Positions 28,187 to 37,204 of a DNA stretch of 64,000 nt are shown here, piece after piece. The translations under genes were made by a program, and so were the position numbers. Origin of the DNA: Alcanivorax sp. GTDB lineage: Bacteria; Pseudomonadota; Gammaproteobacteria; Pseudomonadales; Alcanivoracaceae. Within the stretch, counting starts at the first letter, position 1. Each line of letters starts with the position of its first letter. The DNA lies in assembly GCA_022449455.1 (NCBI GenBank), contig JAKUPL010000014.1, positions 45,833 through 109,832 of the forward strand. The letters are read 5' to 3'. The notes under the pieces are model-generated. The model ran no database searches, was not told the DNA's origin, and worked only from the letters and a program-made list of their open reading frames with translations.

Positions 28187-28357
28187 AACCTGGTGGGCAT
28201 CCAGGCCCGATTTCAAGCCGAAGTAATAAAGAAAAGAAAGGCCCGGGGCACAGGCTCTGGCCCCGGTGGAATCCACGGATAGCCCATATGGGGTATGTCC
28301 GCGTTCTACCTACTCCCTACACTCAAGAAACTTTGATTTGGGACTGGTGGAACGACG

Positions 28358-30367
28358 ATGAAAAAAACGGCCTTACTCCTCATTGCTTCGGTGGCATCGG
28401 CCACACTTCTTTCCGGGTGCGGCGGCTCCTCCTCTTCCGGCGGCGGCGCCGAGGATGGCGATGCCGGCCTGAGCATCAACGGTACCGCCACCGCTCCAGC
28501 CGGGGCGGTGGCCATTCACCCTCAACCGGGCTTTCTGGAGATCGCCCTGAACCTGCTGATTTCCTCCGCCAATGCGGCGATCACCGGTCTCGATCCGGTG
28601 GCGGGTGCCACCGTCCAACTTCTGCGAGTCGATGACGAAGGCAACCCGGTGGGCGATGTGCTTGCGGAAACGGTTACCTCGATCAGCGGGGATTATACTT
28701 TGCCCCTGCCACAAGATGTGAACCTGGCGGGCAATCTGCTCGTGCGTATCACCGGGTCCGGTGCTCAGATGCGCGCCCAGGTGGTCGACCAGACAGTGGA
28801 CATCAATCCGGCATCCGAATTCGTGCTGCGAAAATTTATTGAACAAGGGGCGGATCTTGACCAGTTGACCGTCTCCGAAGTGGTGACATTAAAAGGCAAG
28901 GTGGATACGTTCGACCTCACCGCAGGCAACGATCTCAGTGACATGCTTTCCAAACTGGACCTGGAAGTGGGTGAGTTTGTGGAACAGCAGGTCGCGGCCA
29001 TCAATAGTCAACCGGGCGATGCCAGCGGCGTTGCCGGCAACTATCGTAGCTCCGCCTTCGGCCTGGGCTTGCATGACAGCGACAACGAAAACTTCGGCAC
29101 CTTCGCCAATGATCTCTGGTTAAGCGAATTCCGTTTCGCCGACGGCGGTGACAATGTCGTGTCAATCACGCTGGAGACCGAAGAGAATGCCTATTCCAAC
29201 TTCTCCGGCCCCAGTGTGGCAACCGCTTCACTGTTCTATGAAACCGGCATCGAGGATAGTGAAGTCCTTTCGGGTACCTTGAGTGATTCCGGCCTCCTCA
29301 CCATAGAGGGCCCCTTCGAAGAAAGCGTGAACGGTGATTACGCCTTTCGCTACCCCGCAATGGTCTACAACCTGCAGAAAGTGAAAGAGAAAGGCCTGTT
29401 TTTCCTGCTTTCCCAGGAAGCCGCGGTACGCTATGGCACCACCGACACCAATGGTGATCAGCAACCGGATGCGTTGAACCCCAATGACCGGAAAGGAGAC
29501 GAGGCGTTTCGGGCCCTGGAGGTCTTCGCACGCACCCCCTCGTCCATGGAGAGCTCCGATCTTAACGGCACTTTCGGGCGGGTTTTCATGGAGACCTACG
29601 TGCAGTCCGGTGTTATCGAGCTGCAGACTGAAGTCAGCCGCGTCACTTTTAACGGCGACGGCACCTTCGACCAAGGCGGCGGCACCGGGCACCGGGTCGG
29701 ACTGGAAAGCAGCGGCGCCACCTATATGGCCCTATCCGAAAACGGCTCCACGGGAGAGCCTATTGTCACTTCCGCCCAAGGGGATATTGTTTCGGCGGGC
29801 AGCGAACAAGGGCAGCCGACGGCCACCGATGGGTTCATCAACGACGACTTCGACTTCATCGCCTTCGCGGAAACCGAAAACAACGACACTCTCTGGGCGG
29901 AATTCAACAAAACTCTGATGGTGAAATTACCGGAAAGCACCCCGGATATCGCCGGTAAGCGATACCGTTTGATGTTGTTGTCCGTGTCACTGGAAGGCGT
30001 CGGTAACGGCACCAGTGATATTGAGATGATCAACAGCCGGTTCAACAGCTACATCAATCTGAGCAGTGCCACCGCCGGCACCCTGGACGGCAACTTTACC
30101 GTGGTGGAAAAACGCGGTCTCGGCGGTGATCTTTCCGTGGAGCAGGACAGCGTCAATCAACCCGTGGCCGTGAGCGTCGACGCCCAGGGCGCCACAACAC
30201 TGACCCTCAACGACGAAGACGGTCATAACCTCATGGAAGGGTTCTTCAACCAGGATGCCAGCCTGGGGGTGTTCACCACCCGTTGGGTACCGGATGATGG
30301 CGATCCCAATGAACTCGGCCTGGTGGTGCTGGTCGATGTTACGGAAGACACTCCCGACATACAGTAA
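28358..30367 (+). CDS. Large Gly/Ser-headed lipoprotein of unknown function
   Basis: The 669-residue protein has a lipoprotein signal (MKKTALLLIASVASATLLSGC, lipobox LSGC) followed by a Gly/Ser linker. An N-terminal beta-type domain resembles carboxypeptidase-regulatory repeats (VAGATVQLLRVDDEGNPVGD, SISGDYTLPLP). The remainder is rich in Asp, Gly and Thr with repeated beta-strand-like segments and Ca-binding-like DTNGDQQPD. I do not recognise the family. A strong terminator follows at 30388. It is probably a surface or periplasmic lipoprotein. Confidence 0.8.
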   Translation: MKKTALLLIASVASATLLSGCGGSSSSGGGAEDGDAGLSINGTATAPAGAVAIHPQPGFLEIALNLLISSANAAITGLDPVAGATVQLLRVDDEGNPVGDVLAETVTSISGDYTLPLPQDVNLAGNLLVRITGSGAQMRAQVVDQTVDINPASEFVLRKFIEQGADLDQLTVSEVVTLKGKVDTFDLTAGNDLSDMLSKLDLEVGEFVEQQVAAINSQPGDASGVAGNYRSSAFGLGLHDSDNENFGTFANDLWLSEFRFADGGDNVVSITLETEENAYSNFSGPSVATASLFYETGIEDSEVLSGTLSDSGLLTIEGPFEESVNGDYAFRYPAMVYNLQKVKEKGLFFLLSQEAAVRYGTTDTNGDQQPDALNPNDRKGDEAFRALEVFARTPSSMESSDLNGTFGRVFMETYVQSGVIELQTEVSRVTFNGDGTFDQGGGTGHRVGLESSGATYMALSENGSTGEPIVTSAQGDIVSAGSEQGQPTATDGFINDDFDFIAFAETENNDTLWAEFNKTLMVKLPESTPDIAGKRYRLMLLSVSLEGVGNGTSDIEMINSRFNSYINLSSATAGTLDGNFTVVEKRGLGGDLSVEQDSVNQPVAVSVDAQGATTLTLNDEDGHNLMEGFFNQDASLGVFTTRWVPDDGDPNELGLVVLVDVTEDTPDIQ

Positions 30368-30387
30368 AAAATCCGCAGGCCAATTCC

Positions 30388-30413
30388 GGCCCCGCTCCGT
30401 CGGGGCCGTTTTC
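30388..30413 (+). terminator. Rho-independent terminator after the lipoprotein gene
   Basis: GGCCCCG (30388-30394), a 6-nt loop and CGGGGCC (30401-30407) are followed by GTTTTC. Confidence 0.75.
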
Positions 30414-30478
30414 GTTGCACCCCCGGCAAACGCTTTCTATGATCAAGGTCATATTTCGCCGAGCCCGGGGCCTCTGTC

Positions 30479-32227
30479 TTGCAGAATGATAATGACGATC
30501 TGATTGGCAAGATCTATGAAACAGCCTTGTCCCCCGGCGATTGGGTGGAACTGCTGGACACCATTACCGGCTGGACCTACACCACGCCGTCAAGGGATAC
30601 CCCCGATGCGCCCGTTCATGTGGAACGCTTGATCGGCCACCTTGAGCGGGCGGTACGCGGCAGCTCCTATATACATGCTCTTGAGGACCGCACACAGCTC
30701 CTCAATACCATGTATGACCAAATGCCCTGGCCAATGCTGATGCTCGACCAGGAAATGCATGTAGTGGAATGCAACCTGGCGGCGCGTCAGACGCTCACCC
30801 GCGAGCCGGTAACCTTGCTCCCCGATGGGCAACTACGCATCGCCGACCGGGAATTGAAGCAGTCATTGAAGCGGGTCAATAACCGCGCGGCCGGCCGGCA
30901 TACCCAACTGCTCACTTCACGACACGCCGCGGTGACCCTGCTCTGTCTGCCAGTGAAGAAGTCCGACGCCGCGGGGACCATTAGCCGGGTGCGGACTATT
31001 ATCTGGGTATTGGCGGGTCAGAATGTGGTGACTCCCTCTCCCGAATCCTTGAAAGCCATCTTCCCCATCACTCATGCGGAATCCCGCCTTCTTCACCTGC
31101 TGTGTAAGATCGGAAATCTCAATCAAAGCGCGGCATTGCTGTCGATCAGCGTTCATACCGCTCGCGCTCAAATCAAGTCCGCCATGGCAAAGCTGGACGT
31201 CAACAGCCAGGTACAACTGGTAAGCCAGGCAATGGGGCATGCTCTGGTGCAGACCGCTCCGCCCGGGACGACCTCACCGGTACCGGAGCGCACCATGACT
31301 CTGGCCGACGGCCGGGTATTGAGCTGGTTCGAGTACGGTGATCCAGCCGGGCGGCCGGTCCTGACATTGGATAACCTCGGTGGCGCACTCCCAGACCACC
31401 GCCTGTTCGAAACCTGGTATCGCGAACAGGGTCTGCGCATGATCCTGATCGTAAGGCCCGGTTACGGCCTTTCAACCGCAAGGCCGGAGATGGAGTTCCG
31501 GGATTTCAGTCCGGATATCCGCGCGCTATGCCGCCATCTCGACATCGAACGACCACCGATGGCGGCCTATTGCGGCGGCGGTCCCTATGCACTGTGCTCC
31601 GCCGCTATGGATCCGGATCTGTTTGATCGACTGGGGCTGCTATCCAGTACTGTTCCGATCGAACACTTCGAGCTGGACAAGCTTGACCCTATCCACGCCA
31701 TGCTGCTGCGTATCTTCCGTAAGGATCCACGTCTGTTCGTCTTGGTCGGACGGCTCGCCCTGCGCGGAATGCAGCGCTCGCCGGAAAAGTATTTCTCACG
31801 GCTGGCCAAATCCCTGTGCCCCGAAGACCAGGCCGTACTCGGAGACCCGGACCTGCTGGCCCGGCTGATCGAGCGCATGAAGCTCAGTCATTTCCAAGGC
31901 GCCCGCATCATCATTGATGAGTATCTGCGTATGCAGCACCCCTGGCATGTGGATCTCAGCCAGATCAGCGTGCCTATCACCTACTGGCACGGGGAGGAGG
32001 ACCGCATCATCTCCATCGGCAGCGCCCGTGGCCTGGCCGCTGGCCTGCCCAACGTCAGCTTTCGCAGTTTCCCGAGCCAGGGACGTTTTATGATCTACAG
32101 GGTCTGGAAGGCGTTTCTAACTGAACTGCTCGAACTTTCCTGCCGCGAGGAATCACCCCATCGATTGACGGCGCCAGCCGCCGCTCAGGTCCGCAAGCTG
32201 GCGCGGAATGCCGGGTCGTCCAGATAG
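30479..32227 (+). CDS. LuxR-type HTH regulator fused to a degenerate alpha/beta-hydrolase domain
   Basis: The best start is TTG at 30479, because no in-frame ATG precedes the conserved LIGKIYETALSPGDW block. Residues 1-190 are PAS-like. A LuxR HTH lies near 195-255 (HAESRLLHLLC, SVHTARAQIKSAMAKL). Residues 290-560 form an alpha/beta-hydrolase fold. Its nucleophile elbow reads AYCGGGPYAL, with C365 where Ser is usual. The acid D508 is kept (HGEEDRIIS), but the expected His position is R536 (SQGRFM). The domain is therefore probably a ligand sensor rather than an enzyme. The 3' end overlaps the MocR gene on the other strand by 43 bp. Confidence 0.82.
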   Translation: MQNDNDDLIGKIYETALSPGDWVELLDTITGWTYTTPSRDTPDAPVHVERLIGHLERAVRGSSYIHALEDRTQLLNTMYDQMPWPMLMLDQEMHVVECNLAARQTLTREPVTLLPDGQLRIADRELKQSLKRVNNRAAGRHTQLLTSRHAAVTLLCLPVKKSDAAGTISRVRTIIWVLAGQNVVTPSPESLKAIFPITHAESRLLHLLCKIGNLNQSAALLSISVHTARAQIKSAMAKLDVNSQVQLVSQAMGHALVQTAPPGTTSPVPERTMTLADGRVLSWFEYGDPAGRPVLTLDNLGGALPDHRLFETWYREQGLRMILIVRPGYGLSTARPEMEFRDFSPDIRALCRHLDIERPPMAAYCGGGPYALCSAAMDPDLFDRLGLLSSTVPIEHFELDKLDPIHAMLLRIFRKDPRLFVLVGRLALRGMQRSPEKYFSRLAKSLCPEDQAVLGDPDLLARLIERMKLSHFQGARIIIDEYLRMQHPWHVDLSQISVPITYWHGEEDRIISIGSARGLAAGLPNVSFRSFPSQGRFMIYRVWKAFLTELLELSCREESPHRLTAPAAAQVRKLARNAGSSR

Positions 32228-33561
32228 GCCACGTTGAGCCGGGTCCAGGGCACCCGGTCGCGGCGGTCCACCGAGAAGATCGAACCCGGGGCGAGCATGA
32301 CGCCCCGTTCCAGGCAGCGGCGGGTCAGGTCGTTGGCGTCGCCGATGCCGGGGAAGCGAGCCCAGAGATAGAGGCTCTGCTCGGGGCGGTGGAAGACGTC
32401 GGCGCCCAGTTCGTCGAGCACGCGCAGGCCGGTGACGGTGGCGGCGCGCAGTTTTTCCTGCAGCCGGGACAGATGGCGCAGATAGTTCCCCTCCCGAAGA
32501 ATCACGTCCACGGTGCGTTCGGCGTATTCGGTGCCGCCGATGTGCAGCAGCATTTTCACGTCCGCCAGCTCGCTGATCAGGCCTTCGTCACCGGCCAGAA
32601 AACCCACCCGCAGGGCCGCGGAGATCGGCTTTGAAAAGCTGCCCACGTAGAGGGTGCGCCGAAACTGGTCCAGGGTGGACAGCCGGGTGCAGGTGTTGAG
32701 CTTGAAGTCGGCCATGGCGTCGTTTTCCACCACCAGCAGTTTGTGCTTCTCCGCCAGTTCCAGAATGCGCCGGGCCTTTTCCTCGGACAGGTCGGTGCCG
32801 GTGGGGTTGTGCCCCACCGATTGCATGAAGAACAGGGCCGGCTTTTCCCGTTCCAGCCAGCGTTGCAGCGCGTTCAGGTCCGGGCCATCAATGCGACGGG
32901 GCACCGGCAGCATACGCGCGCCGTGCAGCTGCAGCTTGCCGAACAGGGGGTAATAGCCGGGGCTTTCCACCAGCACCGGGTCGCCGGGTTTGACGAAGCG
33001 ACGGATGATCAGGTCCATGCCGTGGTTGGCGCCGAAGGTGGTCAGCATCTGGCCGGGGCCGGCGTTGATGCCGTAGCCGGCCAGCTTTTTCACCAGTTGC
33101 TCGCGCAGGCTGGCGTTGCCGTAGCGGTTGCCGTAACGGAACAGGGTAGTGACGCCACCGCGCACCACCTGGCGATGAAACTTGTCCAGACGCATGTCCA
33201 TCAGCCAATCCACCGGCGGAAAGCCTTCGCCCAGATGGGAGTGCCCCGGCTCCCGCACCAGTTGCTGCCGCATCATCCAGATGGTGTCCAGAGCCCGGGC
33301 ATAGGGCGGCGGCGTCTGGTCTCCGTCGCCGGCGGCGGGCACCGCGCGCACGAAAAAGCCACGTCCGTGGCGGGCCTCCACCAGACCCTCGGCGGCCAGG
33401 TATTCGTAGGCGGTGATCACGGTGTTCTTGGAGTAACCGTGCAGCCGCATGTACTCCCGCAGAGACGGCAGCTTGTCCCCTTCGCGGAGGATACCCTCGG
33501 CAATCTGTCCCGCGATATCGGACGCGATCCGTTGTGTCAGGGTGATTCTCCGCATCGTCAC
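32185..33561 (-). CDS. MocR-type (GntR-aminotransferase) transcriptional regulator
   Basis: The 458-residue protein has an N-terminal GntR winged helix (GDKLPSLREYMRLHGYSKNTVITAYEYLAAEGL) and a C-terminal fold-type I aminotransferase domain. Its PLP lysine lies in LYVGSFSKPISAALRVGF, and the substrate/cofactor loop in QSVGHNPTGTDLS. Either GTG 33561 or ATG 33555 may be the start; the GGA site fits both imperfectly. It is divergent from the mvaA-type operon, with a CTGTACC/GGTACAG palindrome in between. It is a likely local regulator of the catabolic cluster, using a PLP-linked or amino-compound signal. The effector is unknown. Confidence 0.9.
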   Translation of the reverse strand: MTMRRITLTQRIASDIAGQIAEGILREGDKLPSLREYMRLHGYSKNTVITAYEYLAAEGLVEARHGRGFFVRAVPAAGDGDQTPPPYARALDTIWMMRQQLVREPGHSHLGEGFPPVDWLMDMRLDKFHRQVVRGGVTTLFRYGNRYGNASLREQLVKKLAGYGINAGPGQMLTTFGANHGMDLIIRRFVKPGDPVLVESPGYYPLFGKLQLHGARMLPVPRRIDGPDLNALQRWLEREKPALFFMQSVGHNPTGTDLSEEKARRILELAEKHKLLVVENDAMADFKLNTCTRLSTLDQFRRTLYVGSFSKPISAALRVGFLAGDEGLISELADVKMLLHIGGTEYAERTVDVILREGNYLRHLSRLQEKLRAATVTGLRVLDELGADVFHRPEQSLYLWARFPGIGDANDLTRRCLERGVMLAPGSIFSVDRRDRVPWTRLNVAYLDDPAFRASLRT

Positions 33562-33596
33562 GATGTCCTTTTGGTCCGCCCCACTGTTTGTGCTAA

Positions 33597-33619
33597 CTGT
33601 ACCTTTTTCATGGGTACAG
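33597..33619. promoter_or_regulatory. Palindromic operator candidate between MocR gene and mvaA operon
   Basis: CTGTACC at 33597-33603 and GGTACAG at 33613-33619 form a perfect 7-bp inverted repeat around a 9-bp centre. It sits in the 134-bp divergent intergenic region, 36 bp upstream of the MocR start codon and 76 bp upstream of mvaA. A MocR dimer would be the expected ligand. Confidence 0.5.
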
Positions 33620-33695
33620 GCGCCGATATGTTAGATCGAAACCGGCGCGATCACACGCGCCCTCTAACAACAACGCTGCCCAGAAGGGGTCTTCA

Positions 33696-34982
33696 GTGAC
33701 TGCCAGTTCCCAACTCCCCGGTTTCCGCAATCTTTCTCCGTCCGAGCGCCTGGAGGTGCTGCGCCGACAGTTCGGGCTGAGCGAGAAGGACACCGCCCTG
33801 CTGCGCGACCAGGGCGCGCTGCCCATGGAAATCGCCGACGGCATGATCGAGAACGTGATCGGCAAGTTCGAGCTGCCCCTGGGGCTGGCCGGCAACTTTA
33901 TGATCAACGGTCGCGAGGTGGTGGTGCCGATGGCGGTGGAAGAGCCCTCGGTGGTGGCGGCGGCGTCCTACATGGCCAAACTGGCGCGCCCCGCGGGCGG
34001 CTTCCTGACCTCCAGCAGCGCGCCCTTGATGCGCGCGCAGATTCAGATCATCGGCCTGGACGATCCGGCCCACGCCCGCCTGAGCCTGCTGCGCCATCGC
34101 CAGCGCATCATCGAGCTGGCGAACAGCAAGGACGCCCTGCTCAACAAGCTGGGTGGCGGCTGCCGTGACCTGGAGGTGCATCTGTTCACCGACAGCCCGC
34201 GCGGCCCCATGGTGGTGGCCCACCTGGTGGTGGACGTGCGCGACGCGATGGGCGCCAACACCGTTAACACCATGGCCGAAGCGGTGGCACCGCTGATGGA
34301 GGAGATCACCGGCGGCAAGGTGCGCCTGCGTATTCTGTCCAACCTGGCCGACCTGCGGCTGGCCCGCGCCCAGGTGTCCATCGCTCCCGAACACTTTGAA
34401 ACAGATGCCTTTGGTGGCGCGGACGTGATCGACCGTATCATCGACGCCTACACGTTCGCCGCCATCGATCCGTACCGCGCGGCCACGCACAATAAGGGCA
34501 TCATGAACGGCATCGATCCGCTGATCGTCGCCACCGGCAACGACTGGCGGGCGGTGGAAGCCGGCGCCCACGCCTGGGCCTGCCGCAAGGGCCATTACGG
34601 CTCGCTGACCACCTGGGAGAAGGACGCCCGCGGCCACCTGGTGGGCACCATCGAGATGCCGATGCCGGTGGGCCTGGTGGGCGGCGCCACCAAGACCCAT
34701 CCGCTGGCGCAATTGTCCCTGCGGCTGCTGGGCGTGAAGACCTCCCAGGAGCTGTCGGAGATCGCCGTGGCGGTGGGCCTGGCGCAGAACCTGGGCGCCC
34801 TGCGCGCGCTCGCCACCGAGGGCATTCAGCGCGGTCATATGGCGCTGCATGCCCGCAATATCGCGCTGTCCGCCGGCGCCCGGGGCGCCGAGGTGGATCA
34901 GCTGGTGCGGCAAATGGTGGAGAACCACGACGTGCGCGCGGACCGCGCGGAAGCCCTGCTGAAAGCGTTGCGCGAGCAATGA
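33696..34982 (+). CDS. mvaA: Degradative hydroxymethylglutaryl-CoA reductase (class II)
   Basis: The start is GTG at 33696, after an AGAAGGGG site. The 428-residue protein has class II HMG-CoA reductase hallmarks: [19 protein letters not shown] near residue 55, [17 protein letters not shown] near 90, and the catalytic [15 protein letters not shown] near 185. In bacteria this soluble enzyme usually runs oxidatively, turning mevalonate plus CoA into HMG-CoA. Its stop overlaps the HMG-CoA lyase gene, matching the mvaAB operon of mevalonate-degrading pseudomonads. It opens the catabolic cluster that includes the TRAP transporter downstream. Confidence 0.92.
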   Translation: MTASSQLPGFRNLSPSERLEVLRRQFGLSEKDTALLRDQGALPMEIADGMIENVIGKFELPLGLAGNFMINGREVVVPMAVEEPSVVAAASYMAKLARPAGGFLTSSSAPLMRAQIQIIGLDDPAHARLSLLRHRQRIIELANSKDALLNKLGGGCRDLEVHLFTDSPRGPMVVAHLVVDVRDAMGANTVNTMAEAVAPLMEEITGGKVRLRILSNLADLRLARAQVSIAPEHFETDAFGGADVIDRIIDAYTFAAIDPYRAATHNKGIMNGIDPLIVATGNDWRAVEAGAHAWACRKGHYGSLTTWEKDARGHLVGTIEMPMPVGLVGGATKTHPLAQLSLRLLGVKTSQELSEIAVAVGLAQNLGALRALATEGIQRGHMALHARNIALSAGARGAEVDQLVRQMVENHDVRADRAEALLKALREQ

Positions 34983-35899
34983 GCGAGGCGGTCCGGCTGG
35001 TGGAGGTCGGCGCCCGCGACGGGCTGCAGAACGAAGCCCGCACGCTGACACCGGCGGTGCGCGCCGAGCTGATCGGGCGTCTGGTCGAGGCGGGGCTGCG
35101 GCATATCGAGGCCGGCGCCTTCGTATCGCCGCGCTGGGTGCCGCAAATGGCCAGCACCGACGAGGTGCTGGCGCGGCTACCGAAGCGGCCGGATCTGACC
35201 TACAGCGTGCTGGTGCCCAACGAGCGCGGCATGAGCGCGGCGCTGGCCGCCGGCGCCGATGAGGTGGCGGTGTTCACCGCCGCCTCGGAAACGTTCAACC
35301 AACGCAATATCAATTGCTCCATCGCCGACAGCCTGGCCCGCTTCGAACCGGTGCTGGCGCAGGCCCGCGAGCACGGTGTGCCGGTGCGGGGTTATGTATC
35401 CTGCGTGCTCGGCTGCCCGTACGACGGCGCGGTGCCGGTGGCCCAGGTGGTGCGTACCGCCTCGGCGCTGGCGCGGCTGGGCTGCCATGAAATCAGCCTG
35501 GGCGACACCATCGGCGCCGGCGTGCCGTCGGCGGTGAAAGCGCTGCTGACCGCCTGCGCCACGGACATACCGGTGCAACGGCTGGCGGTGCACTTTCATG
35601 ACACCCGGGGCATGGCGGTGGCCAACTGTCTGACCGCCCTGGAACAAGGCGTGCGCGTGTTCGACAGCTCGGTGTCCGGCCTGGGCGGCTGCCCCTACTC
35701 GCCCGGCGCCACCGGCAACGTGGCCAGCGAGGAGCTGGTGTACCTGTTCGAAGGCCTCGGCCTGGACACCGGCGTGGACCTGGACCGGCTGGTGGCCGCC
35801 GGCGGCTTCGTGGACCAGCACCTGGGTCGCGCCACCCAATCCCGGGTGGCCCGCGCCCAGCGCGCCAACAATACGACAAAAAATCCGGAGGAGAGATGA
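34979..35899 (+). CDS. mvaB: Hydroxymethylglutaryl-CoA lyase
   Basis: The 306-residue TIM-barrel protein has the N-terminal signature [13 protein letters not shown] and the active-site loop [15 protein letters not shown] with its conserved Cys. The HFHDTRGMA segment carries the metal-ligand His pair. It cleaves HMG-CoA to acetoacetate and acetyl-CoA. ATGA overlaps join it to mvaA upstream and to the CoA-transferase downstream, so the three enzymes are made together. The sequence is complete. Confidence 0.94.
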   Translation: MSEAVRLVEVGARDGLQNEARTLTPAVRAELIGRLVEAGLRHIEAGAFVSPRWVPQMASTDEVLARLPKRPDLTYSVLVPNERGMSAALAAGADEVAVFTAASETFNQRNINCSIADSLARFEPVLAQAREHGVPVRGYVSCVLGCPYDGAVPVAQVVRTASALARLGCHEISLGDTIGAGVPSAVKALLTACATDIPVQRLAVHFHDTRGMAVANCLTALEQGVRVFDSSVSGLGGCPYSPGATGNVASEELVYLFEGLGLDTGVDLDRLVAAGGFVDQHLGRATQSRVARAQRANNTTKNPEER

Positions 35900-37125
35900 T
35901 CGAAAACACCGGCCTGCCCCTGCCCCCCAAGGGCGCGCTCAAGGACGTTATCGTTCTGGACCTGACGCGCGTCGTCGCCGGCCCGTACTGCGCCATGCTG
36001 CTGGCCGACATGGGCGCCACCGTGATCAAGATCGAGCATCCTCGCGACCCGGACCTGACCCGCGCTTTTCCTCCGGCCCTCGGCGGAAGCGAAGAAGCCA
36101 TCAGCGGCTTCTTCGCGCAATACAACAGAAACAAGATGGCGATCAGCCTCGACCTGAAAGCGGCCGCCGGCCGCGACCTGTTCCTGGAAATGGTGGGCAA
36201 GGCGCACATCGTTCTGGAGAATTTCCGGCCCGGCACCATGGACAAACTGGACCTGGGTTATGAGGTACTCAAGGCCACCAACCCGGCCATCGTGATGACC
36301 TCGATCAGCGGCTTCGGGCAAAACGGACCCAACGCGCCGCGCCCCGCTTTCGACAGCAGCGCCCAGGCGTCCGGCGGGCTCTGGTCCATGAACGGCACCG
36401 TGGAAGAGCCGATGCGCGTGGGCACGGTGCTCGGCGATCTGAGCGCCGCGCTGTACGGCGCCATCGGCACCCTGGGCGCCTTGCGCGAGGCGGAGCGCGG
36501 CGGGCAGGGCCAGCACGTGGATATTTCCCAGCAGGACTCGATCATTTCGCTGACCGAGAACGCCCTGGTCAACTACACCGCCACCGGCAAGGTGGCGGTG
36601 CCGGAAGGCAACGGCCATCCGTTCGTCAAACCCTACGGCCGCTTCGCCTGCAAGGACGGCTACGTGTTCTTCGGCGCCTACACGGACAAATTCTGGCGCG
36701 AAGCCTGCCTGGTGTTCGGCGACGAAGCCCTGATCAGCGACCCCGAAATCGACACCATGGCCAAGCGTTTCGACCACGAGGTGTACCAGCGCCGCGTGCA
36801 TCCGGTGGTGGAGCGCTGGTGCGCCGCCTACACCAAGGCGGAGCTGGAAGAGATGACCGGGTCCCGATTCCCGCTTTCGCCGATCAAGACCATCGACGAG
36901 GTGGTCGAGGATCCCCATGTGCGCGAGCGCAACATGGTGATCCCGGTGGACTACCGCGGCGCCCGCTTCGAGGTGTTCGGCAACCCGGTAAAGATGTCCG
37001 GCGGCACCAACGAGCAGGGCGCCCGCGCACCCATGGTGGGCGAGTCCAACCAGGCGGTGTACCAGGGCTGGCTGGGCCGCTCCGAGCAAGAGTTGGAAGC
37101 ACTGCGGCGGGACGGTGTGGTGTAA
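35896..37125 (+). CDS. CaiB/BaiF-family CoA-transferase
   Basis: The 409-residue protein shows class III CoA-transferase features: LDLTRVVAGPYCAMLLADMGATVIKIE, the NRNKMAISLDL block, ENFRPGTMDKLDLGYEVL, and the SQQDS segment where the catalytic Asp is expected. It overlaps mvaB by 4 bp. In this setting a plausible role is activating a dicarboxylate such as 3-hydroxy-3-methylglutarate, 3-methylglutaconate or itaconate with CoA from succinyl-CoA. The substrate is inferred from neighbours only. Confidence 0.88.
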   Translation: MIENTGLPLPPKGALKDVIVLDLTRVVAGPYCAMLLADMGATVIKIEHPRDPDLTRAFPPALGGSEEAISGFFAQYNRNKMAISLDLKAAAGRDLFLEMVGKAHIVLENFRPGTMDKLDLGYEVLKATNPAIVMTSISGFGQNGPNAPRPAFDSSAQASGGLWSMNGTVEEPMRVGTVLGDLSAALYGAIGTLGALREAERGGQGQHVDISQQDSIISLTENALVNYTATGKVAVPEGNGHPFVKPYGRFACKDGYVFFGAYTDKFWREACLVFGDEALISDPEIDTMAKRFDHEVYQRRVHPVVERWCAAYTKAELEEMTGSRFPLSPIKTIDEVVEDPHVRERNMVIPVDYRGARFEVFGNPVKMSGGTNEQGARAPMVGESNQAVYQGWLGRSEQELEALRRDGVV

Positions 37126-37141
37126 CGCCGCGCCCGCCTTT

Positions 37142-37176
37142 TATTCCTGAGCAAGAAAGTATTCCTGAGCAAGAAA
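37142..37176 (+). repeat. 18-bp tandem duplication
   Basis: TATTCCTGAGCAAGAAA occurs twice in a row (37142-37158 and 37160-37176), separated by one G, in the short gap between the CoA-transferase and the TRAP binding-protein gene. It probably arose by slippage. It lies upstream of the dctP ribosome site. Confidence 0.7.
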
Positions 37177-37204
37177 CCATTAAACAACAAAATAAGGTAT
37201 CGCT

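Larger units (their letters stand above)
27668..28357. other. AT-rich gene-free stretch, likely island boundary zone
   Basis: No coding frame is convincing over about 690 bp. The first 450 bp are clearly more AT-rich than either side. Within it are three copies of TGGGTAGT and, further right, a GCCCACC/GGTGGGC hairpin (both listed separately). Genes to the left look accessory; to the right begin ordinary chromosomal genes. No tRNA gene or obvious attachment repeat was found, so the exact border is unknown. Confidence 0.5.

Noticed and set aside
33693..35051. Long open frame antisense to mvaA
   Set aside because: It mirrors the codon pattern of the high-GC gene on the other strand; the mvaA product is a clear enzyme family and this one has low-complexity His/Gln/Gly-rich content.
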